Shown: positions 8,922-18,262, counted from the first letter of the stretch. The stretch: DNA of 64,000 bases from Sphingomonadaceae bacterium (GCA_024236155.1 JACKLA010000002.1:384324-448323), one strand, 5' to 3'. Made by a program: numbers and translations. Notes: generated by a model not told the origin, from the letters alone.

Positions 8922-9608
8922 ATGGCTGAAAACACGGAAAAACGCGCGCGCCACGTCGCCATCATCATGGATGGCAATGGGCGCTGGGCCAAGCGCCGGA
9001 TGCTGCCGCGCGCGATGGGCCACAAGCGCGGGGTGGAGGCCTTGCGCGAAGTGGTGCGCGGATGCCGCGATCTCGGACTTGAATGCCTCACCCTCTACGC
9101 CTTCAGTTCAGAGAACTGGAAGCGCGAGGAGGAAGAGGTCGACGATTTGATGAACCTGATGCGCAAGTTCATCAAATCGGACCTGCCCGAATTCATCGCC
9201 AACGATGTGAAGCTGAAGATTATCGGCGATTGGCAAGGGCTTGCGCCAGATATCGTCGAAATGCTCGAAGATGCGCTTGAGCAGACGAGCAAGGGTACGC
9301 AAACGGTTGCGGTGGCGCTGAATTATGGCTCTCAGCAGGAGATCACCCGCGCAGCGACCAAGGCGGCAGCGGCGGGCGACGTGACCGAGGCGAGCATTGC
9401 CGCACATCTCGACACGGCCGACCTGCCGCCGCTCGACCTGCTGATCCGCACCAGCGGCGAGGTGCGCCTGTCGAACTTCCTGCTGTGGCAGAGCGCCTAT
9501 GCCGAAATGCTGTTCGTCGATACGCTGTGGCCCGATTTTACGGTCGAGCATCTGAAACAGGCGCTCGACAATTTTGCAGGACGGGAGCGGCGCTTTGGCG
9601 GACGGTAA
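8922..9608 (+). CDS. uppS: Isoprenyl transferase (undecaprenyl diphosphate synthase)
   Basis: Condenses isopentenyl units in cis to make the C55 carrier lipid for peptidoglycan and polysaccharide synthesis. The 228-residue protein shows the catalytic block HVAIIMDGNGRWAKRR, AFSSENWKR and the C-terminal RTSGEVRLSNFLLWQSAY and FVDTLWPDF. The ribosome site overlaps the outer edge of a REP-like palindrome. It works upstream of cell wall assembly and downstream of the isoprenoid precursors supplied in part by Dxr, encoded two genes on. Confidence 0.96.
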   Translation: MAENTEKRARHVAIIMDGNGRWAKRRMLPRAMGHKRGVEALREVVRGCRDLGLECLTLYAFSSENWKREEEEVDDLMNLMRKFIKSDLPEFIANDVKLKIIGDWQGLAPDIVEMLEDALEQTSKGTQTVAVALNYGSQQEITRAATKAAAAGDVTEASIAAHLDTADLPPLDLLIRTSGEVRLSNFLLWQSAYAEMLFVDTLWPDFTVEHLKQALDNFAGRERRFGGR

Positions 9609-9638
9609 TTTCCAGCTGGCTTGCTGCCCATACCATAT

Positions 9639-9730
9639 CGTCACCCTGAACTTGTTTCAGGGTCCATCTCTCCAACTGCGAAGTGGGTGCGCTGCCGAAC
9701 CATGGATGCTGAAACAAGTTCAGCATGACG
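9639..9730. repeat. REP-like palindrome, second family (uppS-cdsA)
   Basis: Arms at 9639-9666 and 9702-9730 contain CCTGAACTTGTTTCAGG and its near complement around a 35-nt spacer. The layout is the same as the copies at 8837 and 27065 but the core sequence differs (TTGTTTCAGG instead of TTGTCGAAGG), so this is a related but separate family. It ends 16 nt before the cdsA start. Confidence 0.8.
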
Positions 9731-9746
9731 TGATGGGGAGTCAGCA

Positions 9747-10418
9747 GTGAGCGATACGGTTGCCAAAAAGTCCGACCTCGGCGTGCGGACCCTCTCGGCC
9801 ATCGTCATGCTGGCGGTTGCCGGAACCGCGCTGTGGCTGGGCGGATGGGCGTGGTATCTCTTCGTCGCGCTGGTCGCCGGGGTGTGCTTCTTCGAGCTGG
9901 CACGGCTGGTACGCAAGGCGTTCGGGCGCGGTGTCGGGCCGACGCTCGGGGTGCTGGCTGGCGCTGCCTATGTGGGTGGGGCGGGCTATGCATTGGCGAA
10001 CCTGCCCGTTGCGGTCTTGCTCGGCGTTATCGCGGTGGTGATTGCGACCGATACCGGGGCCTATTTCAGCGGCAGGGCGATCGGCGGCCCGAAGATCGCG
10101 CCCCGGATCAGTCCGTCCAAGACATGGGCGGGCCTGATCGGTGGAGCGACGCTGGCGGGCGCGGTTTCAGCCGGATTCTTCATCTACAACACGGGTGAGT
10201 TCGTGTTGCGGCCGATGCTGTTTATCGCCTTTGCCATCGGCGCGGTGCTGGCGGTGCTGGCGCAAGCGGGCGACTTCTTCGAAAGCTGGCTCAAGCGCCG
10301 GGCGGGGGTGAAGGACAGTTCCAACCTCATTCCGGGCCATGGCGGGGTGTTCGACCGGGTTGACGGCATGCTGCCGGTGGCGCTTGCGTCATTGCCGCTG
10401 TGGATGATGCATCCGTGA
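9747..10418 (+). CDS. cdsA: Phosphatidate cytidylyltransferase
   Basis: Makes CDP-diacylglycerol, the precursor used by both PssA (2255) and PgsA (34161). The 223-residue protein is shorter than the E. coli enzyme but has the complete C-terminal CdsA signature, S-x-L-K-R-R-x3-K-D through to P-G-H-G-G-V-F-D-R, at about residues 183-210, and five or six membrane segments. It starts at GTG 9747 with GGGGAG upstream. Its stop overlaps the dxr GTG by 4 nt. Confidence 0.93.
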   Translation: MSDTVAKKSDLGVRTLSAIVMLAVAGTALWLGGWAWYLFVALVAGVCFFELARLVRKAFGRGVGPTLGVLAGAAYVGGAGYALANLPVAVLLGVIAVVIATDTGAYFSGRAIGGPKIAPRISPSKTWAGLIGGATLAGAVSAGFFIYNTGEFVLRPMLFIAFAIGAVLAVLAQAGDFFESWLKRRAGVKDSSNLIPGHGGVFDRVDGMLPVALASLPLWMMHP

Positions 10419-11572
10419 CCCGCTCCATTTCCATCCTCGGCGCAACGGGTTCGGTCGGTGCCTCTACGCTCGACCTGATCCGCCGCAACCGTGAGGCGTG
10501 GCGCGTTGTCGCCCTGACCGCCAATTGTTCCGCTGCCGAACTGGCCAAGCTGGCGCGTGAATTCGGTGCGGAGATAGCGGTTGTCGGCGATGAAAGCTGC
10601 CTCGGTGACTTGCGTGAGGGGCTGTCCGGTTCGGGCATCGAGACGGCGGGCGGTGCGCAGGCGCTGTGCGAAGCGGCTTCGCGCCCGGTCGACCTGACCG
10701 TGGCGGCGATTGTCGGCTGCGCGGGGCTGGCCCCCGTCATGGCGGCGATAGAGCAGGGCGGCACCATCGCGCTTGCCAACAAGGAAGCGCTGGTTTCCGC
10801 CGGGGACGTGATGACCCGCGCCGTCGCGCAGCATGGCGCAACCCTGCTGCCGGTCGATTCCGAGCATAATGCGATTTTCCAGTGCCTGCAGGGTAATGCG
10901 ATCGAGGATGTCGCGCGGATTACCCTTACCGCCAGCGGCGGGCCGTTCCGCACATGGACACAGGAGCAGCTCGACGCCGCCACACCCGAACAGGCCGTCG
11001 CGCATCCCAATTGGGATATGGGTGCCAAGATCAGCGTCGATTCCGCGACAATGATGAACAAGGGTCTCGAATATATCGAGGCGCACCACCTGTTTCCCGT
11101 CGGGCTGGAGCGGCTGCGGATCGTGGTTCATCCCCAGAGCGTGATCCATTCCATGGTCGAATATCGCGATGGTTCCACGCTGGCGCAGCTTGGCCCGTCC
11201 GACATGCGCGTGCCGATTGCCAGCTGCCTCGCATGGCCGCAGCGGATGGATACGCCGCTCGAGCCGCTCGACCTGACGGCCATCGGTGAACTGTCCTTCT
11301 TCGCGCCCGACGAACAGCGTTTCCCGGCCACGCGGCTGGCGCGCGAGGCGGTCGAGGCGGGCGGAGCGGCCCCGGCGGTGCTCAATGCAGCGAACGAGAT
11401 AGCAGTTGCTGCGTTCCTCGCCGGTCACATTCCGTTCACTCGTATCGCGCTAAGCGTCGAGGCCATACTGCAACAGAGCAACCTGCCGCCTGCCCCGGCA
11501 ACGCTTGACGACGTGCTCGATGTCGATCAGGCCGCAAGGGCGAGGGCGCGGGAATTGCTGGAGGTCGCCTGA
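10415..11572 (+). CDS. dxr: 1-deoxy-D-xylulose 5-phosphate reductoisomerase
   Basis: Second enzyme of the MEP isoprenoid pathway (NADPH-dependent conversion of DXP to MEP). The sequence shows the nucleotide site ILGATGSVGASTLDL, the metal/substrate region LPVDSEHNAIFQ, ASGGPFR, and MGAKISVDSATMMNKGLE, all typical. I chose GTG 10415, which gives a 385-residue protein and a GTGA overlap with the cdsA stop; an in-frame ATG at 10400 is the alternative and adds five residues. Confidence 0.95.
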   Translation: MTRSISILGATGSVGASTLDLIRRNREAWRVVALTANCSAAELAKLAREFGAEIAVVGDESCLGDLREGLSGSGIETAGGAQALCEAASRPVDLTVAAIVGCAGLAPVMAAIEQGGTIALANKEALVSAGDVMTRAVAQHGATLLPVDSEHNAIFQCLQGNAIEDVARITLTASGGPFRTWTQEQLDAATPEQAVAHPNWDMGAKISVDSATMMNKGLEYIEAHHLFPVGLERLRIVVHPQSVIHSMVEYRDGSTLAQLGPSDMRVPIASCLAWPQRMDTPLEPLDLTAIGELSFFAPDEQRFPATRLAREAVEAGGAAPAVLNAANEIAVAAFLAGHIPFTRIALSVEAILQQSNLPPAPATLDDVLDVDQAARARARELLEVA

Positions 11573-11576
11573 ATTG

Positions 11577-12713
11577 ATGCAATCGGTCCCATGGTGGATG
11601 TGGATACTGGGTTTCCTGCTGGTGCTGGGCCCGCTCGTTACCGTCCATGAACTCGGCCACTACCTCGTCGGACGCTGGTTCGGCGTGAAGGCAGAGGCGT
11701 TTTCGATCGGCTTCGGCAAGGAACTGACCGGCTGGACCGACAAGCGCGGCACAAGGTGGAAGATTTCCGCCCTGCCGCTCGGCGGCTACGTCCAGTTCAA
11801 GGGCGATATGGACCCGGCCAGCATCCCGCACCCCGACGAACTGGCGAAAATGCCGCCCGAGGAACGCGGCGACAGCTTCCATCACCAGCCGCTGTGGAAG
11901 CGTGCTCTGATCGTGTTTGCGGGGCCGGCGACGAATATACTTGTGGCCATCGGCATACTGGCGGCTTTCTTCCTAGCCTATGGCAAGCCCGTTCCTTCCG
12001 ATCCTGCGGAAGAGAACTACATCGAGAAGCTGTCAAAAATCTCACCCGCGCGCGAAGCGGGGATCAGGATTGGCGACCGCATTATCGAGATCGATGGCGA
12101 GCCGATGCTCGATTACCGCCAGACGCAAAGCACGATCTGGATGCATCCGAATAAGGAAATCACGGTAACGGTTGCGCGCGGCGACGAACGGCTCGATTTC
12201 GATGTCGTTACCCGGCCCTATGAGTTGAAAGACAAGTTCGGCAATGTCTCGACCATCGGCCTGATCGGTATCGAGGGACGCCAGACGAAGCGCGAATACG
12301 AGGCAGTCGGGCTGGGCGAGTCCGTCGTGCTGGCGACCGGGCAATGTTTTGACACGGTCGGGTTGATGATAACCGGCATCAAACAGATCGTCAGTGGGCA
12401 GCGTTCGGTCAAGGAACTTGGCGGCCCGGTGAAAATCGCGAAATATTCGGGCGAGCAGCTCAGCCTCGGGCCAGAGGCGTTCGTGCTGTTCATCGCAATG
12501 ATCTCGCTTAACTTGGCGTTCATCAACCTCTTGCCAATCCCGGCGCTCGACGGCGGGCACCTGGCTTTCTACGCGGCTGAAGCAATCCGCCGCAAACCGG
12601 TCGGTCCGCGCGGCACGGAGATCGCATATCGCACCGGTATCGCTCTCGTGCTCGTGCTGATGGTGTTCGTTACGGTGAACGACGTGCTTTCGCTGCCGAT
12701 TTTCGACGGTTGA
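11577..12713 (+). CDS. rseP: RIP site-2 metalloprotease RseP
   Basis: Intramembrane zinc protease that cleaves anti-sigma factors and signal-peptide remnants in the inner membrane. The 378-residue protein has HELGH at residues 24-28 in the first membrane segment, one PDZ domain (about 130-215, with ISPAREAGIRIGDRIIEIDG) where E. coli RseP has two, and the C-terminal LNLLPIPALDGGH-type motif near residue 320 that supplies the third metal ligand. It begins 4 nt after the dxr stop. Confidence 0.93.
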   Translation: MQSVPWWMWILGFLLVLGPLVTVHELGHYLVGRWFGVKAEAFSIGFGKELTGWTDKRGTRWKISALPLGGYVQFKGDMDPASIPHPDELAKMPPEERGDSFHHQPLWKRALIVFAGPATNILVAIGILAAFFLAYGKPVPSDPAEENYIEKLSKISPAREAGIRIGDRIIEIDGEPMLDYRQTQSTIWMHPNKEITVTVARGDERLDFDVVTRPYELKDKFGNVSTIGLIGIEGRQTKREYEAVGLGESVVLATGQCFDTVGLMITGIKQIVSGQRSVKELGGPVKIAKYSGEQLSLGPEAFVLFIAMISLNLAFINLLPIPALDGGHLAFYAAEAIRRKPVGPRGTEIAYRTGIALVLVLMVFVTVNDVLSLPIFDG

Positions 12714-12863
12714 TCGCAGTGCAGCGTTCAGGTCGGGATAAAACGCGGGGGTTTGGTCCTGACTTTGCTTGATCGAGGGGGCAGCATCGGGCAGAGGGCG
12801 GCATCGCACCTTTGCCGGATGTAAATCGGGCGAAGGTCAGGTGGATATTTTGGATTGGACGGT

Positions 12864-15545
12864 ATGACCGTATCGACGATTGGACGGGAAATGACAGGCG
12901 AAGCAACCATCACATCGGGTCGCCGCCTGGCGCTGGCGCTGCTCGGCAGCACAATGCTGGCAGGTGTTCCCGCAGCCGCTTTCGCACAGGATGCCGAAAT
13001 TGCGGCCGATGAAAGCCAGCCCGTACAGCCTCAGGGCCAGATCATCCAGTCGATTGCCGTGTCGGGCGCGCAGCGTCTCGAACCGCAGACAATCGTTTCT
13101 TACATCCGTCTCAGCGTCGGTGATGTCTACACCCAGGCCGCAGCCGACCAGGCGATCAAGGATCTCTACGCGACCGAGCTGTTCTCGACCGCGACCGTGC
13201 GCAACGATCGCGGCAATGTGGTGATCGACGTGGTTGAAAATCCGGTCGTCAATCGCATCATCATCGAAGGCAACAAGCGGCTCAAGAACGACAAGATCGT
13301 TCCCGAGATCAAGCTTGCCCCGCGCCAGATCTATACCCGCTCCAAGGTACGGGCCGACACCCAGCGCATTATCGAGCTCTACAAGCGCCAGGGCCGCTTT
13401 GCCGCGACGGTCGAGCCGAAGATCGTCCAGCTGAGCCAGAACCGCGTCGATATTGTCTATGAAATCAGCGAAGGCCCCAAGTCCAAGGTCCGCCAGATCA
13501 ACATTATCGGCAACGAGGTGTTCTCGGACAGCAAGCTGCGCGGCGAAATGGTTACCAAGCAGGCGCGCTGGACTGCCTTCTTTAGCTCGAACACCAGCTA
13601 CGACCCGGATCGCCTTGCATTCGACCAGCAGAAGCTGCGCCAGTTCTACCTGACGCAGGGCTATGCCGATTTCCGCGTCGTCTCCGCCGTTGCAGAGCTG
13701 ACGCCGGACAAGGAAGACTTCATCATCACCTATGTGGTGGAAGAGGGCGAACGCTACAAATTCGGTGAGGTTTCGGTCGACAGCCAGATCCGCGATTTCG
13801 ACAATGAGCGGATCGAAGCGCAGCTGCCGATGAAGGAAGGCGACTGGTACGACGCAAAAGCGATCGAAGATACCGTCGAGCAGCTGAGCGAGCTGGCCGG
13901 CACCTTCGGTTATGCCTTCGCCGACGTCGAGCCCGAATTCCGCCGCAACAAGGACGAGTTGACGATGAATATCGCCTTCGTCCTGCGTGAGGCGCCGCGT
14001 GTCTATGTCGAGCGGGTCGATGTCAACGGCAATACGCTGACGCAGGACAAGGTGCTGCGCCGTGAATTCCGCCTTGCAGAGGGCGATGCGTTCAACTCGA
14101 TCGGCGTGAAACGCTCGTCGAACCGTATCAAGTCGCTCGGCTTCTTCCAGGAAAACTTCGAAATCGAGCAGAAGCCCGGCAGCCGCCCGGATCGTATCGT
14201 GCTCGAAGCGAATGTCGAAGAACAGCCGACTGGCGAACTCCAGCTTTCGGCGGGTTTTTCGTCGATCGAGAGCTTCATCCTCTCGGCCTCGGTCCGCCAG
14301 CGCAACTTCCGCGGTCGCGGCCAGACGGTCGGCGCAAGCGTGAACTATTCGCGCTATTCCAAATCCGCGCGGCTGAGCTTCACCGAGCCCTATGTGTTCG
14401 ATCGGAACATTTCGGCCGGGGTGGATATCTACCGGCAGGATTACAACAGCTTCAACTTCACCAATAACAGCCGCAACACGACCTACAAGCAGTCGACGAC
14501 GGGCGCTTCGCTCCGCCTTGGCGTGCCGTTGACCGAGTATATGTCGCTGATCGGCAGTTACACGATCAATTTCGACGATGTGTCGCTCGATGAGAACCAG
14601 TTCTTTGCCGATCTGGACCAGGATGGGATTTCGACCTGTGAGCCGCTGCTGGCGGGCCGCTTCCTGTGCGAAGCCATCGGCAAGCGAACGAGTTCGATAC
14701 TCGGGGCGACCCTGTCGTTCGACAACACTGACAGCCGGTACCGCCCGACGCGCGGTATGTCTGCATCGCTGACGACCGAGTTTGCCGGGCTGGGCGGGTC
14801 GGTCAAGTTCATCCGTAACCGTGCCAAGGCTGCACGTTACTGGAACCTGTTCGATAACTTCATTTTCTCGCTGACCGCTGAAGGCGGGGTGATCAACGGG
14901 CTGGGTGGCAAAGATGTTCGCCTTACGGACCGCTTCTTCCTTGGCGAGCCCCAGATCCGTGGTTTCGATATCCGTGGTGTAGGCCCTCGCGTCCTGCGCC
15001 AGCCAATTATCGCCGACCCGGATAGCCCGGATGCGAACAATCCGTTGCCGCTCATTGTGACCGACCGGAACCAGATTGCTGACGATGCGATTGGTGGCGA
15101 AGCCTATTATCTCGGTCGCGCTGAGCTCGAGATTCCGCTTGGGTCCGGCGCCTCCGAACTTGGTCTGAGACCTTCGGTCTGGGTTGATGTCGGCGCACTG
15201 TTCAATGTCACGACGCCAGACCTGCAACAGAGTCCGTTCCCCGGCGGGCTGGCCTTCCAGCTCAAGGATGCAGACGGCAACCTGCTCTATATTGACGATA
15301 ACGGAGCTGCGACGATCGATCCGAGCTCTTGCGCGACGACTACTTGTGCGCCGCTGAATCGTACCATCGCTCCTTTCCAGGAAACCTTCCTGGGTGATTC
15401 CGCCAGCCCGCGTATTTCGGCGGGTATCGGGGTCAACTGGAACTCGCCATTCGGGCCGTTCCGTATCGATTTCGCCCAGATCATCAGGAAGGTCCCGGGC
15501 GACGATACCAAGACATTCTCATTCAACGTAGGTACCCAATTCTAA
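12864..15545 (+). CDS. bamA: Outer membrane protein assembly factor BamA
   Basis: Core of the BAM complex that inserts beta-barrel proteins. The protein of about 893 residues has a signal peptide ending at AAAFAQ, five POTRA repeats (about residues 45-455; blocks such as VSGAQRLEPQTIVSYIRL and IEGNKRLKNDKI) and an Omp85 barrel ending in a C-terminal aromatic (NVGTQF). The FLGEPQIRGFDIRGVGPR lid-lock motif is present near residue 690. The start is uncertain: ATG 12864 is used, and ATG 12891 also leaves a good signal peptide. Its stop overlaps the ompH ATG by one base. Confidence 0.95.
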   Translation: MTVSTIGREMTGEATITSGRRLALALLGSTMLAGVPAAAFAQDAEIAADESQPVQPQGQIIQSIAVSGAQRLEPQTIVSYIRLSVGDVYTQAAADQAIKDLYATELFSTATVRNDRGNVVIDVVENPVVNRIIIEGNKRLKNDKIVPEIKLAPRQIYTRSKVRADTQRIIELYKRQGRFAATVEPKIVQLSQNRVDIVYEISEGPKSKVRQINIIGNEVFSDSKLRGEMVTKQARWTAFFSSNTSYDPDRLAFDQQKLRQFYLTQGYADFRVVSAVAELTPDKEDFIITYVVEEGERYKFGEVSVDSQIRDFDNERIEAQLPMKEGDWYDAKAIEDTVEQLSELAGTFGYAFADVEPEFRRNKDELTMNIAFVLREAPRVYVERVDVNGNTLTQDKVLRREFRLAEGDAFNSIGVKRSSNRIKSLGFFQENFEIEQKPGSRPDRIVLEANVEEQPTGELQLSAGFSSIESFILSASVRQRNFRGRGQTVGASVNYSRYSKSARLSFTEPYVFDRNISAGVDIYRQDYNSFNFTNNSRNTTYKQSTTGASLRLGVPLTEYMSLIGSYTINFDDVSLDENQFFADLDQDGISTCEPLLAGRFLCEAIGKRTSSILGATLSFDNTDSRYRPTRGMSASLTTEFAGLGGSVKFIRNRAKAARYWNLFDNFIFSLTAEGGVINGLGGKDVRLTDRFFLGEPQIRGFDIRGVGPRVLRQPIIADPDSPDANNPLPLIVTDRNQIADDAIGGEAYYLGRAELEIPLGSGASELGLRPSVWVDVGALFNVTTPDLQQSPFPGGLAFQLKDADGNLLYIDDNGAATIDPSSCATTTCAPLNRTIAPFQETFLGDSASPRISAGIGVNWNSPFGPFRIDFAQIIRKVPGDDTKTFSFNVGTQF

Positions 15546-16243
15546 TGAAAAAGCTTTTCAAACCGGTATTTGCTGCCGGCCTCACGCTTTCGGCAGCGGC
15601 CATGGTCGCCACCTCCCCGGCATCTGCGCAGGTCGCAGGGATTGCCACCAGCAGCCCAGAAGCGGTTCTCGTGCAGTCAGCTGCGCTCCAGCAGGGTTAC
15701 ACAGCGATCAACACAACCTATGCGACCCAGCGGACCCAGGTTCAGACGCTGCGTACCGAGATCAACAATCTCCAGCTCAGCCTGAACACCAATGGCGATC
15801 GTGAAGTCGACCAGGCGGAATGGGATGCCAATCCGGCGGTGACCCAGCAGATCGAGGCAAAGGAAGCGCAGGTGCAGACCCTGCAGCGCCCGATCACCAT
15901 TGCCGAAATGTATGTCGTCGAGCAGGTGCTTTCCAAATACGGCGCAGCCGAGAAGCAGGTCATCGATGGCAACAACATCCAGATCATGCTTGAACCGAGT
16001 GCGATCCAGTATTCGGTCGAAGCAGTCGATGTTACTGGCAAGATCGTTGCTGCACTCAACCAGGCACTTCCGGTAGCTGCGACCACTCCGCCCGCAGACT
16101 GGAACCCGCGCCGCGATACGGTCGCGACCCACCAGGCGATCCAGCAGATACTCGCAGGTCTCGCTCAACGCGCTGCGGTACAGGCTGCCATCCAGCAGCA
16201 GGCGCAGCAGGGCCAGACCCAGTCGACCGAAGTTCCGCGGTAA
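15545..16243 (+). CDS. ompH: OmpH/Skp family periplasmic chaperone
   Basis: A 232-residue exported protein with a clear signal peptide (cleavage near ASAQ, residue 28) and a long glutamine- and alanine-rich helical middle like the tentacles of Skp, which holds unfolded outer-membrane proteins for BamA. The ATG lies in the TAATG junction with bamA, so expression is coupled. The C-terminus is rich in glutamine. It is longer than E. coli Skp (161 residues). Confidence 0.85.
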   Translation: MKKLFKPVFAAGLTLSAAAMVATSPASAQVAGIATSSPEAVLVQSAALQQGYTAINTTYATQRTQVQTLRTEINNLQLSLNTNGDREVDQAEWDANPAVTQQIEAKEAQVQTLQRPITIAEMYVVEQVLSKYGAAEKQVIDGNNIQIMLEPSAIQYSVEAVDVTGKIVAALNQALPVAATTPPADWNPRRDTVATHQAIQQILAGLAQRAAVQAAIQQQAQQGQTQSTEVPR

Positions 16244-16266
16244 TCGGACGAGCAGGGGGCAGGGAT

Positions 16267-16719
16267 ATGAGCGATACGGGTTTCGACATTGTCGAGGTGC
16301 TCAAGCGCCTTCCGCACCGCTATCCCCTACTCTTGGTCGACCGGGTGAAGGAACTGGTGCCTGACGAGCGCATCCATGCGGTCAAGGCGGTCAGCTTCAA
16401 CGAGGATTTCTTCCAGGGCCATTTCCCCGGTTCGCCGATCATGCCCGGCGTCTTGCAGATAGAGGCGCTGGCGCAGGCTGCCGGGGTGCTCGCAGTGGAA
16501 AGCCTCGGCCTCGCCGGATCGGGCAAGCTGGTCTATTTCATGGCGATCGAGAACGCGAAGTTCCGCAGTCCGGTAACGCCCGGTTGCCTGCTCGATCTGA
16601 AGGCCGAATTCGTCCAGAAACGCGCCCGCGTGTGCAAGTTCGCGGGCGAGGCATCGGTTGAAGGCAAGGTAAGTTGCGAAGTCAGCTTCACCGCCATGAT
16701 CGCCGATGCACCCGAATAG
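16267..16719 (+). CDS. fabZ: 3-hydroxyacyl-ACP dehydratase FabZ
   Basis: Dehydrates 3-hydroxyacyl-ACP in fatty acid elongation. The 150-residue hot-dog-fold protein has LPHRYPLLLVDRV, the catalytic His52 in GHFPGSPIMPGVLQIEALAQ and Glu66. In most Gram-negative bacteria lpxD precedes this gene and lpxA-lpxB follow; here ompH is directly upstream and rpmE directly downstream, so those lipid A genes are missing from the cluster. Confidence 0.96.
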   Translation: MSDTGFDIVEVLKRLPHRYPLLLVDRVKELVPDERIHAVKAVSFNEDFFQGHFPGSPIMPGVLQIEALAQAAGVLAVESLGLAGSGKLVYFMAIENAKFRSPVTPGCLLDLKAEFVQKRARVCKFAGEASVEGKVSCEVSFTAMIADAPE

Positions 16720-16825
16720 GCCCGAATAAGGTTGCCAAGCAGCGCGCCTCCCTCTAAGGGCGCGCCTTCTCCATTTGACAGCGCCTGCCGGTCGGAACCG
16801 GCGACAGCTATGAAGGAACAGTGAC

Positions 16826-17050
16826 ATGAAAGCCGAAGGGCACCCCGACTATCACATGATCACGGTCAAGATGACCGATGGTACCGAATTCCAGACGCGC
16901 TCCACCTGGGGTAGCGAGGGCGACACGCTGACGCTCGAAATCGACCCGACCAGCCACCCGGCATGGACCGGCGGTCGCCAGCAGCTTCAGGAAGGCGGCC
17001 GCGTCGCAGCCTTCAACAAGCGCTTCGGCGGGCTTTCGCTCAAAAAATAA
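16826..17050 (+). CDS. rpmE: 50S ribosomal protein L31
   Basis: A 74-residue ribosomal protein with the family block HPDYHMITVKMTDGTEFQTRSTWG and a basic tail. It has no CxxC zinc ribbon, so it is the cysteine-free form. GAAGGAAC before the ATG gives the ribosome site. Two hairpins follow, so this gene ends the long operon or is transcribed alone. Confidence 0.95.
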   Translation: MKAEGHPDYHMITVKMTDGTEFQTRSTWGSEGDTLTLEIDPTSHPAWTGGRQQLQEGGRVAAFNKRFGGLSLKK

Positions 17051-17065
17051 GCGTTTTACGAGCTT

Positions 17066-17115
17066 GGCAGCCCTCGGGCTGCCGGAGAAGGGCGGCCTGA
17101 CGGGGTCGCCCTTTT
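17066..17115 (+). terminator. Double-hairpin terminator after rpmE
   Basis: Stem GGCAGCCC/GGGCTGCC at 17066-17083 is followed by AAGGGCG at 17088-17094 pairing with CGCCCTT at 17107-17113 and a short T run. The second stem can also serve the convergent gene at 17120-17434. Confidence 0.7.
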
Positions 17116-17119
17116 CATT

Positions 17120-17434
17120 TCATGCGCAATTGATGCACCGTGTTGCGATGGGGCGGGCCTGCAGCCGTTCCCTTGCAATCGGCTCGCCGCACTGCGCGCA
17201 GGTGCCGTAGGTGCCGTTCTCGATCCGGGCGAGGGCGTATCGCACCTGCTGGATCTCGGCGCGCAGCACATCGTCGACGCCTTCGAGCGCCTCATCATCG
17301 GCAAGGTCGATTGCCTGTTCTTCCGAATCCGCGTCGAGCGGGTGGCGCAGATCGGCCTCGATCACGTCCGCACGCTCGATCAGTGCGGCAAGTCTTTCCC
17401 GCAGTTCGCTCTCAAGTCCGCTGTAGTCCGCCAT
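17120..17434 (-). CDS. TraR/DksA family zinc-finger protein
   Basis: A 104-residue protein with a predicted helical coiled-coil N-terminal half and a C4 zinc finger (Cys79, Cys82, Cys100, Cys103) in TCAQCGEPIARERL and TRCINC. Family members enter the RNA polymerase secondary channel and modify initiation in concert with ppGpp. It is shorter than full DksA and lacks the DxxDxA tip in its usual form (DADSEEQAIDLADDEALE is close), so it is named as a family member only. It lies 2 bp from the 2OG-oxygenase gene and is probably co-transcribed with it. Confidence 0.85.
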   Translation of the reverse strand: MADYSGLESELRERLAALIERADVIEADLRHPLDADSEEQAIDLADDEALEGVDDVLRAEIQQVRYALARIENGTYGTCAQCGEPIARERLQARPIATRCINCA

Positions 17435-17436
17435 AC

Positions 17437-18069
17437 TCACCCCCAGGGTTTTTCGCGATACCACTTGGTGATGATGTATTTGACGCCCTTGCGGACTTTC
17501 ATCCCGTGGTGGATCGCGTTGACATTGCCCGCAAGCTCTGCCGTGCGATTGTTCCAGCAAAGCAGCTTTCCCGCCTCCGGCTGGAAACTCTTCTTCACCG
17601 CAGTGAAACGGGTAGCACCGCCAGCTTCGACATCATTGAGATAGATCATAAACGTCCAGGTCCGCTGGCCCGAGACGCCGCAATATTTTTCCCAATCCTG
17701 CCCATGCGGATTGAACCAGTCGTTATGCGGCTTGAATTCCTGCCCGACATCGTATCGCTGGCCCTGCACCGGTTCGCCATGGGCCGGGTCGATGCCGTTG
17801 AGATCGAACAGCAATGCCTCGAGCGCCTGCACGGCCGGCTCTCCTTCCGGCAGGTCGCAGGTCTCGCTGGTGCGGAAATAATTGTCGCCATTGTGATCGG
17901 CGAGGGTGGAGGGTCGGCGACCCTGCTCGATCAGCGCGATCAGTTGTCGGCACAGCATATGATCGAGGAAATCACGCCGCTGGAACAGTTCGATCCTGGG
18001 GTAGGGCAGGCGTTGTACACCGCCATACTGCGCCAGCCTTGCGGCGGAAGATTCGCCCGGATGTTCCAT
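17437..18069 (-). CDS. 2OG-Fe(II) oxygenase, prolyl 4-hydroxylase-like
   Basis: A 210-residue protein with the P4Hc-type double-stranded beta helix. The iron ligands HxD (His115, Asp117 in FKPHNDWF) and a distal His187/188, and the 2-oxoglutarate-binding Lys197, are in place, with RTWTFMIYLND and GGATRF between them. The substrate is unknown; bacterial relatives hydroxylate proline in proteins such as EF-Tu. The ATG at 18069 is preferred; the frame is open to 18192 but that part lacks family similarity. The dksA-like gene follows directly. Confidence 0.85.
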   Translation of the reverse strand: MEHPGESSAARLAQYGGVQRLPYPRIELFQRRDFLDHMLCRQLIALIEQGRRPSTLADHNGDNYFRTSETCDLPEGEPAVQALEALLFDLNGIDPAHGEPVQGQRYDVGQEFKPHNDWFNPHGQDWEKYCGVSGQRTWTFMIYLNDVEAGGATRFTAVKKSFQPEAGKLLCWNNRTAELAGNVNAIHHGMKVRKGVKYIITKWYREKPWG

Positions 18070-18202
18070 CGCGCCGATCCTAACTGCCCGCAAGCACTCT
18101 GCAAGCGATGTAACATAATTGCGTGAATTGCCGCGCGGCGAAGTTTTCGCTTCACATGCAACCTTGTCTGTGCAACAGGCTCGCGCCCGCATCCACGGCC
18201 CC

Positions 18203-18230
18203 TTGACGGGCGCGCGGATGGGCGTAACAG
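18203..18230 (+). promoter_or_regulatory. Putative promoter of tRNA-His
   Basis: TTGACG at 18203-18208 and TAACAG at 18225-18230 with a 16-nt spacer, about 30 nt before the tRNA gene. Confidence 0.45.
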
Positions 18231-18262
18231 CCCCGCCTCACACGGCTTTTCAGGGGCATGTG

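Noticed and set aside
12837..15227. 796-codon reverse-strand open frame over bamA
   Set aside because: Antisense to an unmistakable BamA; composition is that of a complementary-strand shadow.
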